IMG/VR virus record: IMGVR_UViG_3300036817_000309
Span: 1 to 38,445 of that record
Reading direction: 5' to 3' (one strand)
Length of the DNA stretch: 38,445 nt
Source: a virus
Numbering within the stretch: position 1 is the stretch's first letter; every line of letters begins with the position of its first letter. Below, one piece after another: positions 7,938-14,396 of this stretch. The notes below the pieces were generated by a model that saw nothing but the letters and a program-made list of their open reading frames with translations, was not told where the DNA came from and made no database searches. Both the position numbers and the translations under genes were made by a program.

Positions 7938-7986
7938 GGTTGCGTAGGTGCGTCTACTCACGGTGAGTAGGTTGGGTGACGCAACC
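7938..7986. promoter_or_regulatory. nested symmetric palindrome in control region
   Basis: Two inverted repeats share one centre at 7962. The inner pair is CTACTCAC (7954-7961) and GTGAGTAG (7963-7970) around a single G. The outer pair is GGTTGCGT (7938-7945) and ACGCAACC (7979-7986). The two 8-base segments between inner and outer arms do not pair. Such concentric dyads are typical of operators bound by two dimers, recombination sites or cruciforms. It lies between convergent genes (ends at 7738 and 8033). The rest of 7739-8032 shows no gene. Confidence 0.5.
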
Positions 7987-8008
7987 TTGTTTGTTTGGTG
8001 GGCGGCTT

Positions 8009-8025
8009 GGGGGCCCGTAGCCCCC
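8009..8025. terminator. terminator-like GC hairpin between convergent genes
   Basis: GGGGGC (8009-8014), loop CCGTA, GCCCCC (8020-8025), with CGGC/GCCG flanks extending the stem across a bulge. It sits just beyond the stop of the leftward gene at 8033 and would also stop rightward transcripts from the helicase side. Neither side has a strong T-run, so efficiency is uncertain. Confidence 0.4.
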
Positions 8026-8032
8026 GCCGGTG

Positions 8033-8239
8033 TCAGAGATAGTCAAGGCCGGATTGCTGGTAGCTGCTTGGCGACTTCCAGTCAGGCTCGTCGGTTGTGC
8101 GCACGAAGTATTCGCCGTCATTGTTGTCAGCTTGCATTTTCATGGCGACGAGCAGTGCGTCGAGGCGCGAGCGGCCGAGGTAGCTTGCGACTGGCGTGTA
8201 TTGGCTGAAGGCGCGGCGGACGATGACGAGATTTTTCAT
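8033..8239 (-). CDS. hypothetical small protein, leftward control-region gene
   Basis: A 68-residue protein. The start at 8239 has an aggaag ribosome site about 9 bases upstream; the longer frame from 8293 would run through the candidate promoter. It has a basic N-terminal half with LVIVRRAFSQYTPVASYLG and an acidic, tyrosine-containing C-terminus. No family is recognised. It is the only leftward gene between the helicase and the late operon, under its own promoter and opposite the gene at 8407, which is where a phage regulator would be expected. No helix-turn-helix is evident. Confidence 0.55.
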   Translation of the reverse strand: MKNLVIVRRAFSQYTPVASYLGRSRLDALLVAMKMQADNNDGEYFVRTTDEPDWKSPSSYQQSGLDYL

Positions 8240-8269
8240 GTCGGTGTCTTCCTTTGCTCTGATGACAAC

Positions 8270-8298
8270 AGAGTACCTGTTGCCTCTTGTCATGTCAA
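8270..8298 (-). promoter_or_regulatory. candidate leftward promoter with repeated TTGACAT box
   Basis: Reading leftward: TTGACA (8298-8293), 17-base spacer, TACTCT (8275-8270), leaving a leader of roughly 25 bases to the ATG at 8239. A second TTGACAT lies exactly 40 bases further upstream (8338-8333), and GTTGAC occurs on the opposite strand at 8349-8354. The -10 is weak, but the repeated box and ideal spacing make this a reasonable promoter/operator region. Confidence 0.4.
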
Positions 8299-8352
8299 CG
8301 GAGTATGTGTATGCTTTATGGCGTGGCTGCTATGTCAACATGGTGGTTGTTG

Positions 8353-8419
8353 ACTGGGAGTGGACATGCCAGTCTGGGAGACTGACCGCATAAAAGGGGA
8401 GATGAGATGACGGATGAAG
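8353..8419 (+). repeat. 67-bp inverted repeat, copy 1 (leader of coiled-coil gene)
   Basis: Bases 8353-8419 are identical to the reverse complement of 38379-38445. The repeat covers the untranslated leader, a hairpin (CAGTCT-GGG-AGACTG, 8370-8384), the ribosome site (aggggag) and the first four codons of the gene at 8407. The identity stops in codon 5. The second copy reaches the window end, so the true repeat may be longer. It probably carries a shared promoter or operator for the two opposing operons. Confidence 0.9.
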
Positions 8420-8712
8420 AACACACTCGGCGATTTGATGCGATCGATGCTCGCTTTGAAGCCGTTGACGCGCGCTTCGAAGCCGTTGACGTCCGCTTCG
8501 ACGCAATCGATCAGCGCTTCGATCGAATTGAAGAGCTATTCGATGAACACCGCCGTGAGATCGAAAACTTGCTACGTCAGCAACTTGCTCTCGGCGCCGC
8601 AAATGCGGCTACACTGGCCGCCATCAACACTACCAATGCGCAAACCAATACGATCTTGAGCGCGATCCAAACCCGCTTGGACGACATTGAAAATCGGATC
8701 GACCAGCCATGA
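8407..8712 (+). CDS. coiled-coil protein, Met-Thr-Asp family
   Basis: A 101-residue protein started inside the 67-bp repeat with ribosome site aggggag. Residues 8-45 are tandem seven-residue units (RFDAIDA, RFEAVDA, RFEAVDV, RFDAIDQ, RFDRIEE), a near-perfect heptad coiled coil. A polar stretch (about 55-85) and a final heptad (RLDDIENRIDQ) follow. It resembles the products at 8950, 33312, 37315, 37608 and 38107 in its start, size and heptads. No catalytic motif. It probably oligomerises with itself or its paralogues. It is the first gene of the long rightward transcription unit. Confidence 0.75.
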   Translation: MTDEEHTRRFDAIDARFEAVDARFEAVDVRFDAIDQRFDRIEELFDEHRREIENLLRQQLALGAANAATLAAINTTNAQTNTILSAIQTRLDDIENRIDQP

Positions 8713-8957
8713 CCCGAGACTTCGAGGAAGAACGCCGCTGGCAACTCATAATGGAAGAGATGGACCGCTTGCACGATCGCCTGTCGCCGGAAGTGCGCGC
8801 CATCACCAAAGAAATTTACAGCCAAAGCCCGCTATTCGCGATGATGTACGACCGGTCACCCGGCTACGCCAAGCGTCTCGCCGAGGTGCGCCGGCGGCAT
8901 CTGGAAGAAAACAAAGACAACATCCTTCCGCACAAACAGGGGAAATCAGATGACTGA
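8709..8957 (+). CDS. small charged helical protein
   Basis: An 82-residue protein overlapping the previous stop by four bases (ATGA). It is strongly charged and helical (EERRWQLIMEEMDRLHDRL), with a central SPLFAMMYDRSPGYAKRL segment and a basic C-terminal half. No domain recognised. Its place between two coiled-coil paralogues suggests it could be a partner, but this is only context. Confidence 0.65.
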   Translation: MTRDFEEERRWQLIMEEMDRLHDRLSPEVRAITKEIYSQSPLFAMMYDRSPGYAKRLAEVRRRHLEENKDNILPHKQGKSDD

Positions 8958-9231
8958 CGTCATATTTCCCGCCGAGGCGATGCGCATTCTCCGCGACATC
9001 CAGCGCAAGCTTGCCGATAACATCGGCCGATTCGATGCATTGACGGAAGAGCTTGGCCTCCTTCGCCACCAGATGCACACTGGATTCGGTGCGCTGAACG
9101 CCGACATCCAGACATTACGCGAGGAGGTGCGGCGCAGCTTGTACCGGCAGGACGCGATCCTCGTCAACAATTCCGTCCTGATAGACGAACAGGCCGAACG
9201 CATCGCTGCGATCGAGGTGGATCATGAGTGA
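8950..9231 (+). CDS. coiled-coil protein, Met-Thr-Asp family
   Basis: A 93-residue protein overlapping the previous gene by 8 bases, with ribosome site caggggaaa upstream. It begins MTD and has heptads over most of its length (ILRDIQRKLADNIGRFDALT, then TGFGALNADIQTLREEVRRS). The segment TGFGALNADIQ matches TGFNALNARFD of the protein at 38107, supporting common descent. No transmembrane or catalytic features. Likely oligomeric helical protein of unknown role. Confidence 0.7.
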   Translation: MTDVIFPAEAMRILRDIQRKLADNIGRFDALTEELGLLRHQMHTGFGALNADIQTLREEVRRSLYRQDAILVNNSVLIDEQAERIAAIEVDHE

Positions 9232-9577
9232 CGTGACATTGGAAGACCAAACAGAAGAAGATGCCGATATGGTTTCGCTGTCAAAAAGGCATACCGGAAT
9301 TGCCAACACGCTGTTCGCGAGCACCAAGGGCTATGTCAGCGAACGGCATGGTCCGCGCTTGAAGATCGCTATCGATCCGCCCGGGCGCTTCATAGCCGGC
9401 GGCAAGTCCTCGGTGATGACGATCCCTGATTATCGTATTGCCGGCGAGCCGATACCGTCGGCACTTGCCGAACAGGTTCGCCGTTTCATTGACGTCAATC
9501 ACGAGGCGCTGATGACGTACTGGAATGGCGATATCGACACCGCTGATTTCATCGCTCGAATCAGGCGGATCGACTGA
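9224..9577 (+). CDS. hypothetical protein, DUF4160-like C-terminus
   Basis: A 117-residue protein overlapping the previous gene by 8 bases. Residues 40-117 (RHGPRLKIAIDPPGRFIAGG, then IAGEPIPSALAEQVRRFIDV and YWNGDIDTADFIARIRRI) follow a layout seen in small bacterial proteins where a beta hairpin is followed by a helix with a conserved W-N-G/D-I-x-T segment, partly reminiscent of DUF4160. I cannot confirm the family. Probably a cytoplasmic early or middle protein. Confidence 0.65.
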   Translation: MSDVTLEDQTEEDADMVSLSKRHTGIANTLFASTKGYVSERHGPRLKIAIDPPGRFIAGGKSSVMTIPDYRIAGEPIPSALAEQVRRFIDVNHEALMTYWNGDIDTADFIARIRRID

Positions 9578-9780
9578 TGTTCGACACGCACGATGAAGTT
9601 GTGGAGATCAAAATCACCCGCGATCCGAAGCACGGCCATCGCGTGTGGATCCACGTGGGCCCGGAGCTCGCGGTGCGCGTCTATCGCGCGACGGTGATCC
9701 TCGACGGTGTGCGGCTGCCGAAAAAGCGCCGCGCTCGCGACAATGGTGACGACGGCGATGACAATGACGGAGAAACCTAA
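9577..9780 (+). CDS. hypothetical small protein
   Basis: A 67-residue protein; its ATG overlaps the previous stop by one base (TGATG). The N-terminal 50 residues alternate hydrophobic and charged residues as in a small beta sheet (VVEIKITRDPKHGHRVWIHV); the tail is basic and then acidic (RRARDNGDDGDDNDGE). No family recognised. Confidence 0.6.
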   Translation: MFDTHDEVVEIKITRDPKHGHRVWIHVGPELAVRVYRATVILDGVRLPKKRRARDNGDDGDDNDGET

Positions 9781-10012
9781 GCGCGAGCGCTGGGGCGTAT
9801 GGTGCGAGTGGCCGGAAAAGAGCGGTCCGCAATCAGGATGGCTGACCGGCGGCTGGCTGCCAATCGCTTATGGCTCCCGCGAGAAAGCTGAGGCGATCGC
9901 AAAAGAACAGCAGATGGTGCTCTACCGTTCCAAGTTGTTCCGCAAGGGCGCACACCGATGGCGTTTCACGGCACGCCTCATGCCTGGCAAAAAGAAAAAT
10001 GGCCCCACGTGA
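9764..10012 (+). CDS. hypothetical small basic protein
   Basis: An 82-residue protein. The start at 9764 (17-base overlap with the previous gene) is preferred because the sequence upstream in this frame is low quality; an ATG six bases earlier is also possible. It is basic and Trp-rich (RWGVWCEWPEKSGPQSGWL) with an ending GKKKNGPT. A terminator-like hairpin begins inside its final codons. Function unknown. Confidence 0.6.
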   Translation: MTEKPKRERWGVWCEWPEKSGPQSGWLTGGWLPIAYGSREKAEAIAKEQQMVLYRSKLFRKGAHRWRFTARLMPGKKKNGPT

Positions 10013-10027
10013 TTCGCCGTGGGGCCA
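10000..10027. terminator. strong hairpin terminator, T-run on the leftward side
   Basis: Perfect 10-bp stem TGGCCCCACG (10000-10009) and CGTGGGGCCA (10018-10027) with an 8-base loop that holds the stop codon of the preceding gene. Rightward, the stem is preceded by aaaaagaaaaa and followed by AAGTTCTCC. Read leftward the stem is followed by ATTTTTCTTTTT, an ideal intrinsic terminator. It may therefore work better against antisense transcription than for the rightward operon. Confidence 0.6.
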
Positions 10028-10049
10028 AGTTCTCCGAAGTACCGACAGA

Positions 10050-10084
10050 GCTGCCTAGCGCAAGGCAGCCGTCCGGGGTATAAT
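10050..10084 (+). promoter_or_regulatory. hairpin plus TATAAT promoter candidate before the packaging genes
   Basis: A 7-bp hairpin GCTGCCT-AGCGCA-AGGCAGC (10050-10069) is followed by a perfect TATAAT (10079-10084), 27 bases before the ATG at 10111. No TTGACA-like -35 lies at the right distance, so an activator or a phage-specific factor might be needed. The hairpin covers the expected -35 position, which would suit control by a DNA-binding protein. Confidence 0.45.
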
Positions 10085-10110
10085 ACGGGTGTTCCCTGGA
10101 GACCGCAACC

Positions 10111-10572
10111 ATGCAGACGCCTGTCGTCCAGTCCCTGAATCCGAACCAACCCCTTCCGCCCGTGCTCGCCAGTCCGCTGTGCCCGCCGCCGGTGTGGCCC
10201 AATAACCAGTGGGTTTCCCTGCCCGTCGTGCAGTTTGGCGCACCCATGGGGCCGTACGACACCACCACGGGCTGCTGCCAGGGCGGTTATACCGGCCCGG
10301 TCGGCACCGGGCTGTGGCCTGGCGATTCGTTCTGCCCCGGCTCCGGCCTTGGCGGCATCCCGCCCGAGGAGGAAGACGACACCGGCGGCACCAGTGCACC
10401 GCTCGTGCGGTACCGTCGCGAGCTCGGCCGCGAGGTCGAGCAGCGCCGCTTCGTCGAGGAGGAAAACGAGCGCATCGCCCGCGAGCGCCGCGAACGCGAA
10501 TACGACCGCCTGCGCGATCGAGACCGCGACCGGGATCGCGACCGTGACTGGAGAGACCGGCGTGATCGGTAA
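10111..10572 (+). CDS. proline-rich protein with Arg-Asp repeat tail
   Basis: A 153-residue protein with ribosome site tggaga. Residues 1-95 are proline- and glycine-rich with three cysteines (CPPPVWP, TGCCQGG) and probably disordered; residues 95-135 form a charged helix rich in Glu and Arg; the last 20 are nearly pure alternating Arg and Asp. A similar Arg/Asp tail ends the protein at 21285-22031. It is the first gene after the terminator/promoter pair and precedes the packaging genes. Such mixed-charge low-complexity tails often bind nucleic acid or phase-separate; its function here is unknown. Confidence 0.65.
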   Translation: MQTPVVQSLNPNQPLPPVLASPLCPPPVWPNNQWVSLPVVQFGAPMGPYDTTTGCCQGGYTGPVGTGLWPGDSFCPGSGLGGIPPEEEDDTGGTSAPLVRYRRELGREVEQRRFVEEENERIARERREREYDRLRDRDRDRDRDRDWRDRRDR

Positions 10573-10834
10573 CTGGTTTCCGACCTTGCGGGACTATACC
10601 CCGGTGCCAGAGCCGCTGAAGTACGCGCCGCCGCAAGCGCGCTCGGTGGCTGCGCTTGAGATCATCAGCGAGAACAAGCGCAAGGCGGTGCCGCCACCGA
10701 TCGGCCGGCTCGACGATATCGCGCTCGCGCTGCGCACCATGGATTACGGTTCATTCATGGAGTTCGCGGATGATGTGTGCTGCCGGCCGCAGCGCCTATG
10801 GCAATGGGCAAACGACCGCCGGGTGAAGGTGTGA
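10562..10834 (+). CDS. hypothetical protein upstream of terminase
   Basis: A 90-residue protein from a GTG at 10562, with ggagag six bases upstream and an 11-base overlap with the previous gene. The conserved-looking core is GRLDDIALALRTMDYGSFME followed by FADDVCCRPQRLWQWA, a pair of helices. Its position two genes before the large terminase makes a small terminase possible, but I see no clear helix-turn-helix, and that name is not assigned. Confidence 0.6.
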   Translation: MIGNWFPTLRDYTPVPEPLKYAPPQARSVAALEIISENKRKAVPPPIGRLDDIALALRTMDYGSFMEFADDVCCRPQRLWQWANDRRVKV

Positions 10835-11013
10835 GCAACGGCTACAGCGCGCCGCATCTTGAGTCGCTGGCCGCCAGCCTGCGGGCGATCGCCGCGAGCC
10901 TCGCGCGTATCGAGCAGACGCTCGCCCAGCAGCGCCAGCCGCGCAACCCGACGTACGTCCCCGGCGGCCAGTTCATGCGCCGGGACGGCGACCACATGCA
11001 GCCCCCGGAATGA
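10831..11013 (+). CDS. small helical protein upstream of terminase
   Basis: A 60-residue protein from GTG at 10831, overlapping the previous stop by four bases (GTGA), with gaagg just upstream. Residues 8-35 are a leucine/alanine-rich amphipathic helix (LESLAASLRAIAASLARIEQ), probably a coiled coil; the C-terminus is Pro/Arg-rich and polar. It overlaps the terminase start by four bases. Function unknown; a packaging accessory is possible. Confidence 0.6.
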   Translation: MSNGYSAPHLESLAASLRAIAASLARIEQTLAQQRQPRNPTYVPGGQFMRRDGDHMQPPE

Positions 11014-12857
11014 GCGCGATCCGCACGGCGATCTATGATCTTCTTGGCGCAGTCTCGATCACGACCAAGGAGGAAGGCAAGACCCGCGTCGAGCCGTGGC
11101 TGTCCCAGCGGATCGTCATCGACACGATTTGCAAAGGTCTTGAGGAAGACGTCCACGAATTTGTAATTCTTAAATGCAGACAGGTCGCGTGCACCACCGT
11201 ATGTTCTGTCATCGAATTGCTGTGGGCGCTGTCGATCCCCGGCACGCAAGGCGCAATCGTCGCAGATCGGACCGATAACCTCGAACGGCTCCGCCGGATC
11301 TTCGCCGACCTATTGGAAACATTGCCGCCGCAGTGGCGCGCTGCCGAGCACAAGCTACTCGTCAACAACAGAAACGGCATGGCGTTCGCTAATAGGAGCA
11401 CGATCGACCTGCTGGCAGCCGGCAGCAATCCCGACCTTGGTGCTAGCCGCGCACTTAACCTTCTTCATGCAACTGAGTGCTCGCTGTGGCGATCGCTGTC
11501 TGGTGTTGAATCGTTGCGCGCCTCACTGGCGCGGAAGAATCCAAATCGACTTTATATTTTCGAATCAATTTCGAATGGTTTCAATTGGTATTATAACGCA
11601 TGCCAACAGGCCAAGGTCGACCGGCACCAGCGTTTTATCTTCCTCGGCTTTTGGAGCAACCCGACCTACCGCATCGAGAAGAGCGATCCCGACTTCAAGA
11701 TTTATTGGGACGGCGGCACGCTGACCGAAGACGAGATCGCGCGCGCCAAGTTTGTTAAGCAGGAGTACAAACACACGATCGCGCCAGAAGCTATTGCCTG
11801 GTGGCGTCGTGAGGCCGAATTCAAGCCCGAAGAGTACATGCTGCGTCACTACCCTTGGCATGAGCGCGAGTGCTTCATCGCGTCCGGTTCGGGCTTCTTC
11901 CCTGCCAAGCGCACGTTGGAGATCGCCGAGACGCTCGCCGAAGGCCCGCCATACAAGGGCTACCGCTACGCGTTCGAGGAACGGTTCCTGTCGTCTCACA
12001 TCGAGCAGACCACCAATCGCGATGAAGTCAACCTGAAGGTCTGGGAGCCGCCGCAGAACGAAGCGATCCAGGAGCGCGACGGCAACGGCCAGTTCATTTC
12101 CAACGTCTCTCCCGGAAAGTACGTCATCGGCATCGACCCATCCGGCGGAGGCGGCGGGGACGCCGACGAGCATGCGATAGAGGTGTTCCGCTGCTACGCT
12201 GACCGGCTGGTGCAGGTGGCGGAGTTCAGTTCAAACAAGCCGCTGACCTACCAGCTGGCGTGGGTGCTGTCGCACCTCGGCGGCGCCTACAAAGATCACA
12301 TGGCCAATCTCGAAGTTACCGGCGTCGGTGCCGCGGTGATGCCGGAGGTCCGCAACCTGCGCCAGCTGGCCGAGCGCGGGATCCTGCAGGCCGATCCGGC
12401 CAAGGGCAACATTCTGGACATGATCGGGAATGTGCGCTGGTTTCTCTACAAGCGCGCCGACACCATGGGCGGCGCCGGATCGGTCATCAATTGGAAGACC
12501 AACTATGACAACAAACACCAGATTTATTCCGAGCTGCGCGACAGCTTGATGCTGCGCCGGATCGAGATCCGCTCGACCCGGCTGGTGCAGCAGATGCAGG
12601 CGATCGTATACGACGAGGGCCGCATCGGTGCCGGTCCCGACACCGGCGAGGGCGATGACCTCGTGTCAGCCATGGTACTGGCGCACCACGCATGGATCGA
12701 ATGGATCCGGCCCGGACTGGTGGCCCGCAATCTGACATGGGCGTCGGTGAACGAGGCGCCGCCGAAAGGCGACATCGGCACCGTGCTGAGTTATGCATTC
12801 AGCCAAGCGACGCAAAAGATGTACGCCCGGGGCCGCCAGCGCAAGGAGACATTCTGA
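11010..12857 (+). CDS. terL: terminase large subunit
   Basis: A 615-residue packaging motor. The ATPase has an adenine-binding-type KCRQVACTT Walker A (55-63), a little unusual in having Ala-Cys where most have Gly-x, and Walker B with catalytic Glu in LLHATE (about 151-156). The RNase H-fold nuclease has its metal-binding acids at IGIDPSGG (Asp about 376), ANLEVTG (Glu about 435) and GEGDDLVSAM (about 555). Length is normal. It pumps DNA through the portal encoded at 14397. It overlaps both neighbours by one to four bases, so it is translated in a coupled operon. Confidence 0.93.
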   Translation: MSAIRTAIYDLLGAVSITTKEEGKTRVEPWLSQRIVIDTICKGLEEDVHEFVILKCRQVACTTVCSVIELLWALSIPGTQGAIVADRTDNLERLRRIFADLLETLPPQWRAAEHKLLVNNRNGMAFANRSTIDLLAAGSNPDLGASRALNLLHATECSLWRSLSGVESLRASLARKNPNRLYIFESISNGFNWYYNACQQAKVDRHQRFIFLGFWSNPTYRIEKSDPDFKIYWDGGTLTEDEIARAKFVKQEYKHTIAPEAIAWWRREAEFKPEEYMLRHYPWHERECFIASGSGFFPAKRTLEIAETLAEGPPYKGYRYAFEERFLSSHIEQTTNRDEVNLKVWEPPQNEAIQERDGNGQFISNVSPGKYVIGIDPSGGGGGDADEHAIEVFRCYADRLVQVAEFSSNKPLTYQLAWVLSHLGGAYKDHMANLEVTGVGAAVMPEVRNLRQLAERGILQADPAKGNILDMIGNVRWFLYKRADTMGGAGSVINWKTNYDNKHQIYSELRDSLMLRRIEIRSTRLVQQMQAIVYDEGRIGAGPDTGEGDDLVSAMVLAHHAWIEWIRPGLVARNLTWASVNEAPPKGDIGTVLSYAFSQATQKMYARGRQRKETF

Positions 12858-13069
12858 TGCCAGAGGCGGAATACAATGCGAATGACGTTGCGGATATGGC
12901 CGATCGGATCGTAGCCACTGCTCCGGATCCTGAATCTGCCGTAGCACTGCTCGTGTGGATGTGTATCTGCATTTTCGAAAAGTGCTCGGATCTCTCCAGA
13001 GACGAAATAGCGGAGAAAATGAAACAGATGGCCCTCGGGTTGGAAGAGGAAGTCGGGAAAAGTCATTGA
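12857..13069 (+). CDS. hypothetical small helical protein
   Basis: A 70-residue protein; TGATG overlap with the terminase stop and aaggag nine bases upstream. It is acidic, with a hydrophobic centre (SAVALLVWMCICIFEKC) and two helical flanks. The centre could be a buried helix or a weak membrane segment. It lies between terminase and portal genes; no family recognised. Confidence 0.6.
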   Translation: MPEAEYNANDVADMADRIVATAPDPESAVALLVWMCICIFEKCSDLSRDEIAEKMKQMALGLEEEVGKSH

Positions 13070-13326
13070 TGCGACTCAGGCTCGTGCAGGCGTTGACAGA
13101 CGTTTTCAGGCAACCGAATATGTTGCCTATGAGACTTACCGACGCCATCAAGCTTGCGAACGAGTGGGCGGACGACTTGGCCAGGATGGATGCGCCGGCG
13201 GCAGTGATCAGTGACGCGTTGATGTGGGGATTTTCCGAAGTGGAGGGCGGCCGTCATCCGAAGGCCGTGCTCAGCGACGTGAAGGACCGCATCAATGTCC
13301 ATAAGAAGGACGTACGGCTGCAATAG
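13069..13326 (+). CDS. hypothetical small helical protein
   Basis: An 85-residue protein starting at the ATG that overlaps the previous stop by one base. The helical pattern (LRLVQALTDVFRQPNMLPMR, then ARMDAPAAVISDALMWGFSE) suggests a compact all-alpha protein. It overlaps the zinc-ribbon gene by 32 bases. No function recognised. Confidence 0.6.
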   Translation: MRLRLVQALTDVFRQPNMLPMRLTDAIKLANEWADDLARMDAPAAVISDALMWGFSEVEGGRHPKAVLSDVKDRINVHKKDVRLQ

Positions 13327-13744
13327 CTGTGGCAAATTCCTGCAAGTCACCCTTGAACTGAAAGACTACGACGCCCCGCCCCCGGAGTGCCCGCACTGCT
13401 CGGCGGTGACCGAACAGGAATTTCAGCCCATTGCAATCGGCGGCTCGGACCGCTCCAAGGCGGTCAAGATCGCCGAGGATATCATGGCCAAGGACTACGG
13501 CGTCGCCGACGCCAAGGTCGAGGGCAAGCAGGGCGGCACGCCCACGGTCCGCTATAAGGACCAGAGCCAAAACGGCAGCTTCTGGGGCATCGCCCAGGAC
13601 ACCATGGCGGCGGCGCTTACAGCCGGCCGTGCGTCGCGGCTCAAGCACGGTAACGGGCTGGATGTCCTGCATAGCAACATAAAGAACGGAGTTGAACCGG
13701 ACTTGATTGCGCTTTCTAAACGCAAGAGCCTTCGCGTTTATTGA
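13295..13744 (+). CDS. zinc-ribbon protein
   Basis: A 149-residue protein with aagga upstream of its ATG. Residues 8-35 form a zinc ribbon of the CxxC...CxxC type (YGCNSCGKF and ECPHCSAV). The middle (KAVKIAEDIMAKDYGVADA) and the GSFWGIAQDTMAAALTAGRA segment are helical. Proteins of this design precede portal genes in several phages; the role is unknown but metal binding is well supported. Its last seven bases overlap the antisense endonuclease gene. Confidence 0.7.
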   Translation: MSIRRTYGCNSCGKFLQVTLELKDYDAPPPECPHCSAVTEQEFQPIAIGGSDRSKAVKIAEDIMAKDYGVADAKVEGKQGGTPTVRYKDQSQNGSFWGIAQDTMAAALTAGRASRLKHGNGLDVLHSNIKNGVEPDLIALSKRKSLRVY

Positions 13745-14301
13745 AATTGCTCCAAGTACTCGATCATTTTTCTGAGGAGATCCGTGTTGTCTTTGACGAG
13801 ACCCAAAGCTTTGTTGCAGTTGCTGCAGATCCATCCGCGAAAGGCACCCGTTTTGTGACAGTGATCGAAAGCAATACGGTTTCCCTTGGTGCCTGTGGTA
13901 GCTCCGCGGCCGCTGTCCTTTACATTGCAAATTTCGCAGTGGGTGGCCCTAGGTCTTCCCGCTTTCGCTTCTTGCTGGCGCTGCAGAAGATCCCACGATC
14001 TTCCCGGATTTTTTGCAGTGTGTCTTCTCCCCGCTTCTCTATGCTTCTCCGGGTTCTTCGCCCGGTAGCCCTGGGCGTACAGGCGAGCTTTTTCTCGCAC
14101 CTCGTCAGTCCGCGGCTTGGCGTTTCTCTTTGCAAGAATTTCTTCCTTGTTTTTCTCCCAATAAAGTTTACCAGCCGCCCGGCGGCGCTCGCGCTCGTCT
14201 TCCTCAGAGCGCTTCGAGAGAATTTTTTCTCTGTTCTTGTGATAGTAGCGCCGCCATTGATCCTTACGGCGCTCGTGCTGTTCTTCCGTGGTAAAAGTCA
14301 T
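13738..14301 (-). CDS. endonuclease VII-family (recombination endonuclease) protein, antisense cassette
   Basis: A 187-residue protein on the strand opposite the packaging operon, with its own gaggag ribosome site. Residues 1-120 are a very basic helical region (RRKDQWRRYYHKNREKILSK) rich in Lys-Asn motifs. Residues 125-187 have the endonuclease VII zinc/active-site pattern: CEIC, then FDHCHKTGAFRGWICSNCN, then ALGLVKDN. Family members cut branched DNA, but free-standing copies with long basic leaders often behave as mobile HNH-type genes. Its insertion between coupled operon genes, just before the portal, fits such mobility. It could also debranch phage DNA before packaging. Confidence 0.85.
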   Translation of the reverse strand: MTFTTEEQHERRKDQWRRYYHKNREKILSKRSEEDERERRRAAGKLYWEKNKEEILAKRNAKPRTDEVREKARLYAQGYRAKNPEKHREAGRRHTAKNPGRSWDLLQRQQEAKAGRPRATHCEICNVKDSGRGATTGTKGNRIAFDHCHKTGAFRGWICSNCNKALGLVKDNTDLLRKMIEYLEQFQ

Positions 14302-14396
14302 CAGCCATGCTCCTCGGCAACAGGAGTTGTGGTTAGGGGCGGCGGCGGCTTTGAAGGAGCCGTTGCCGTCCCGCTTTATAGCACAAGAACAGTCCT

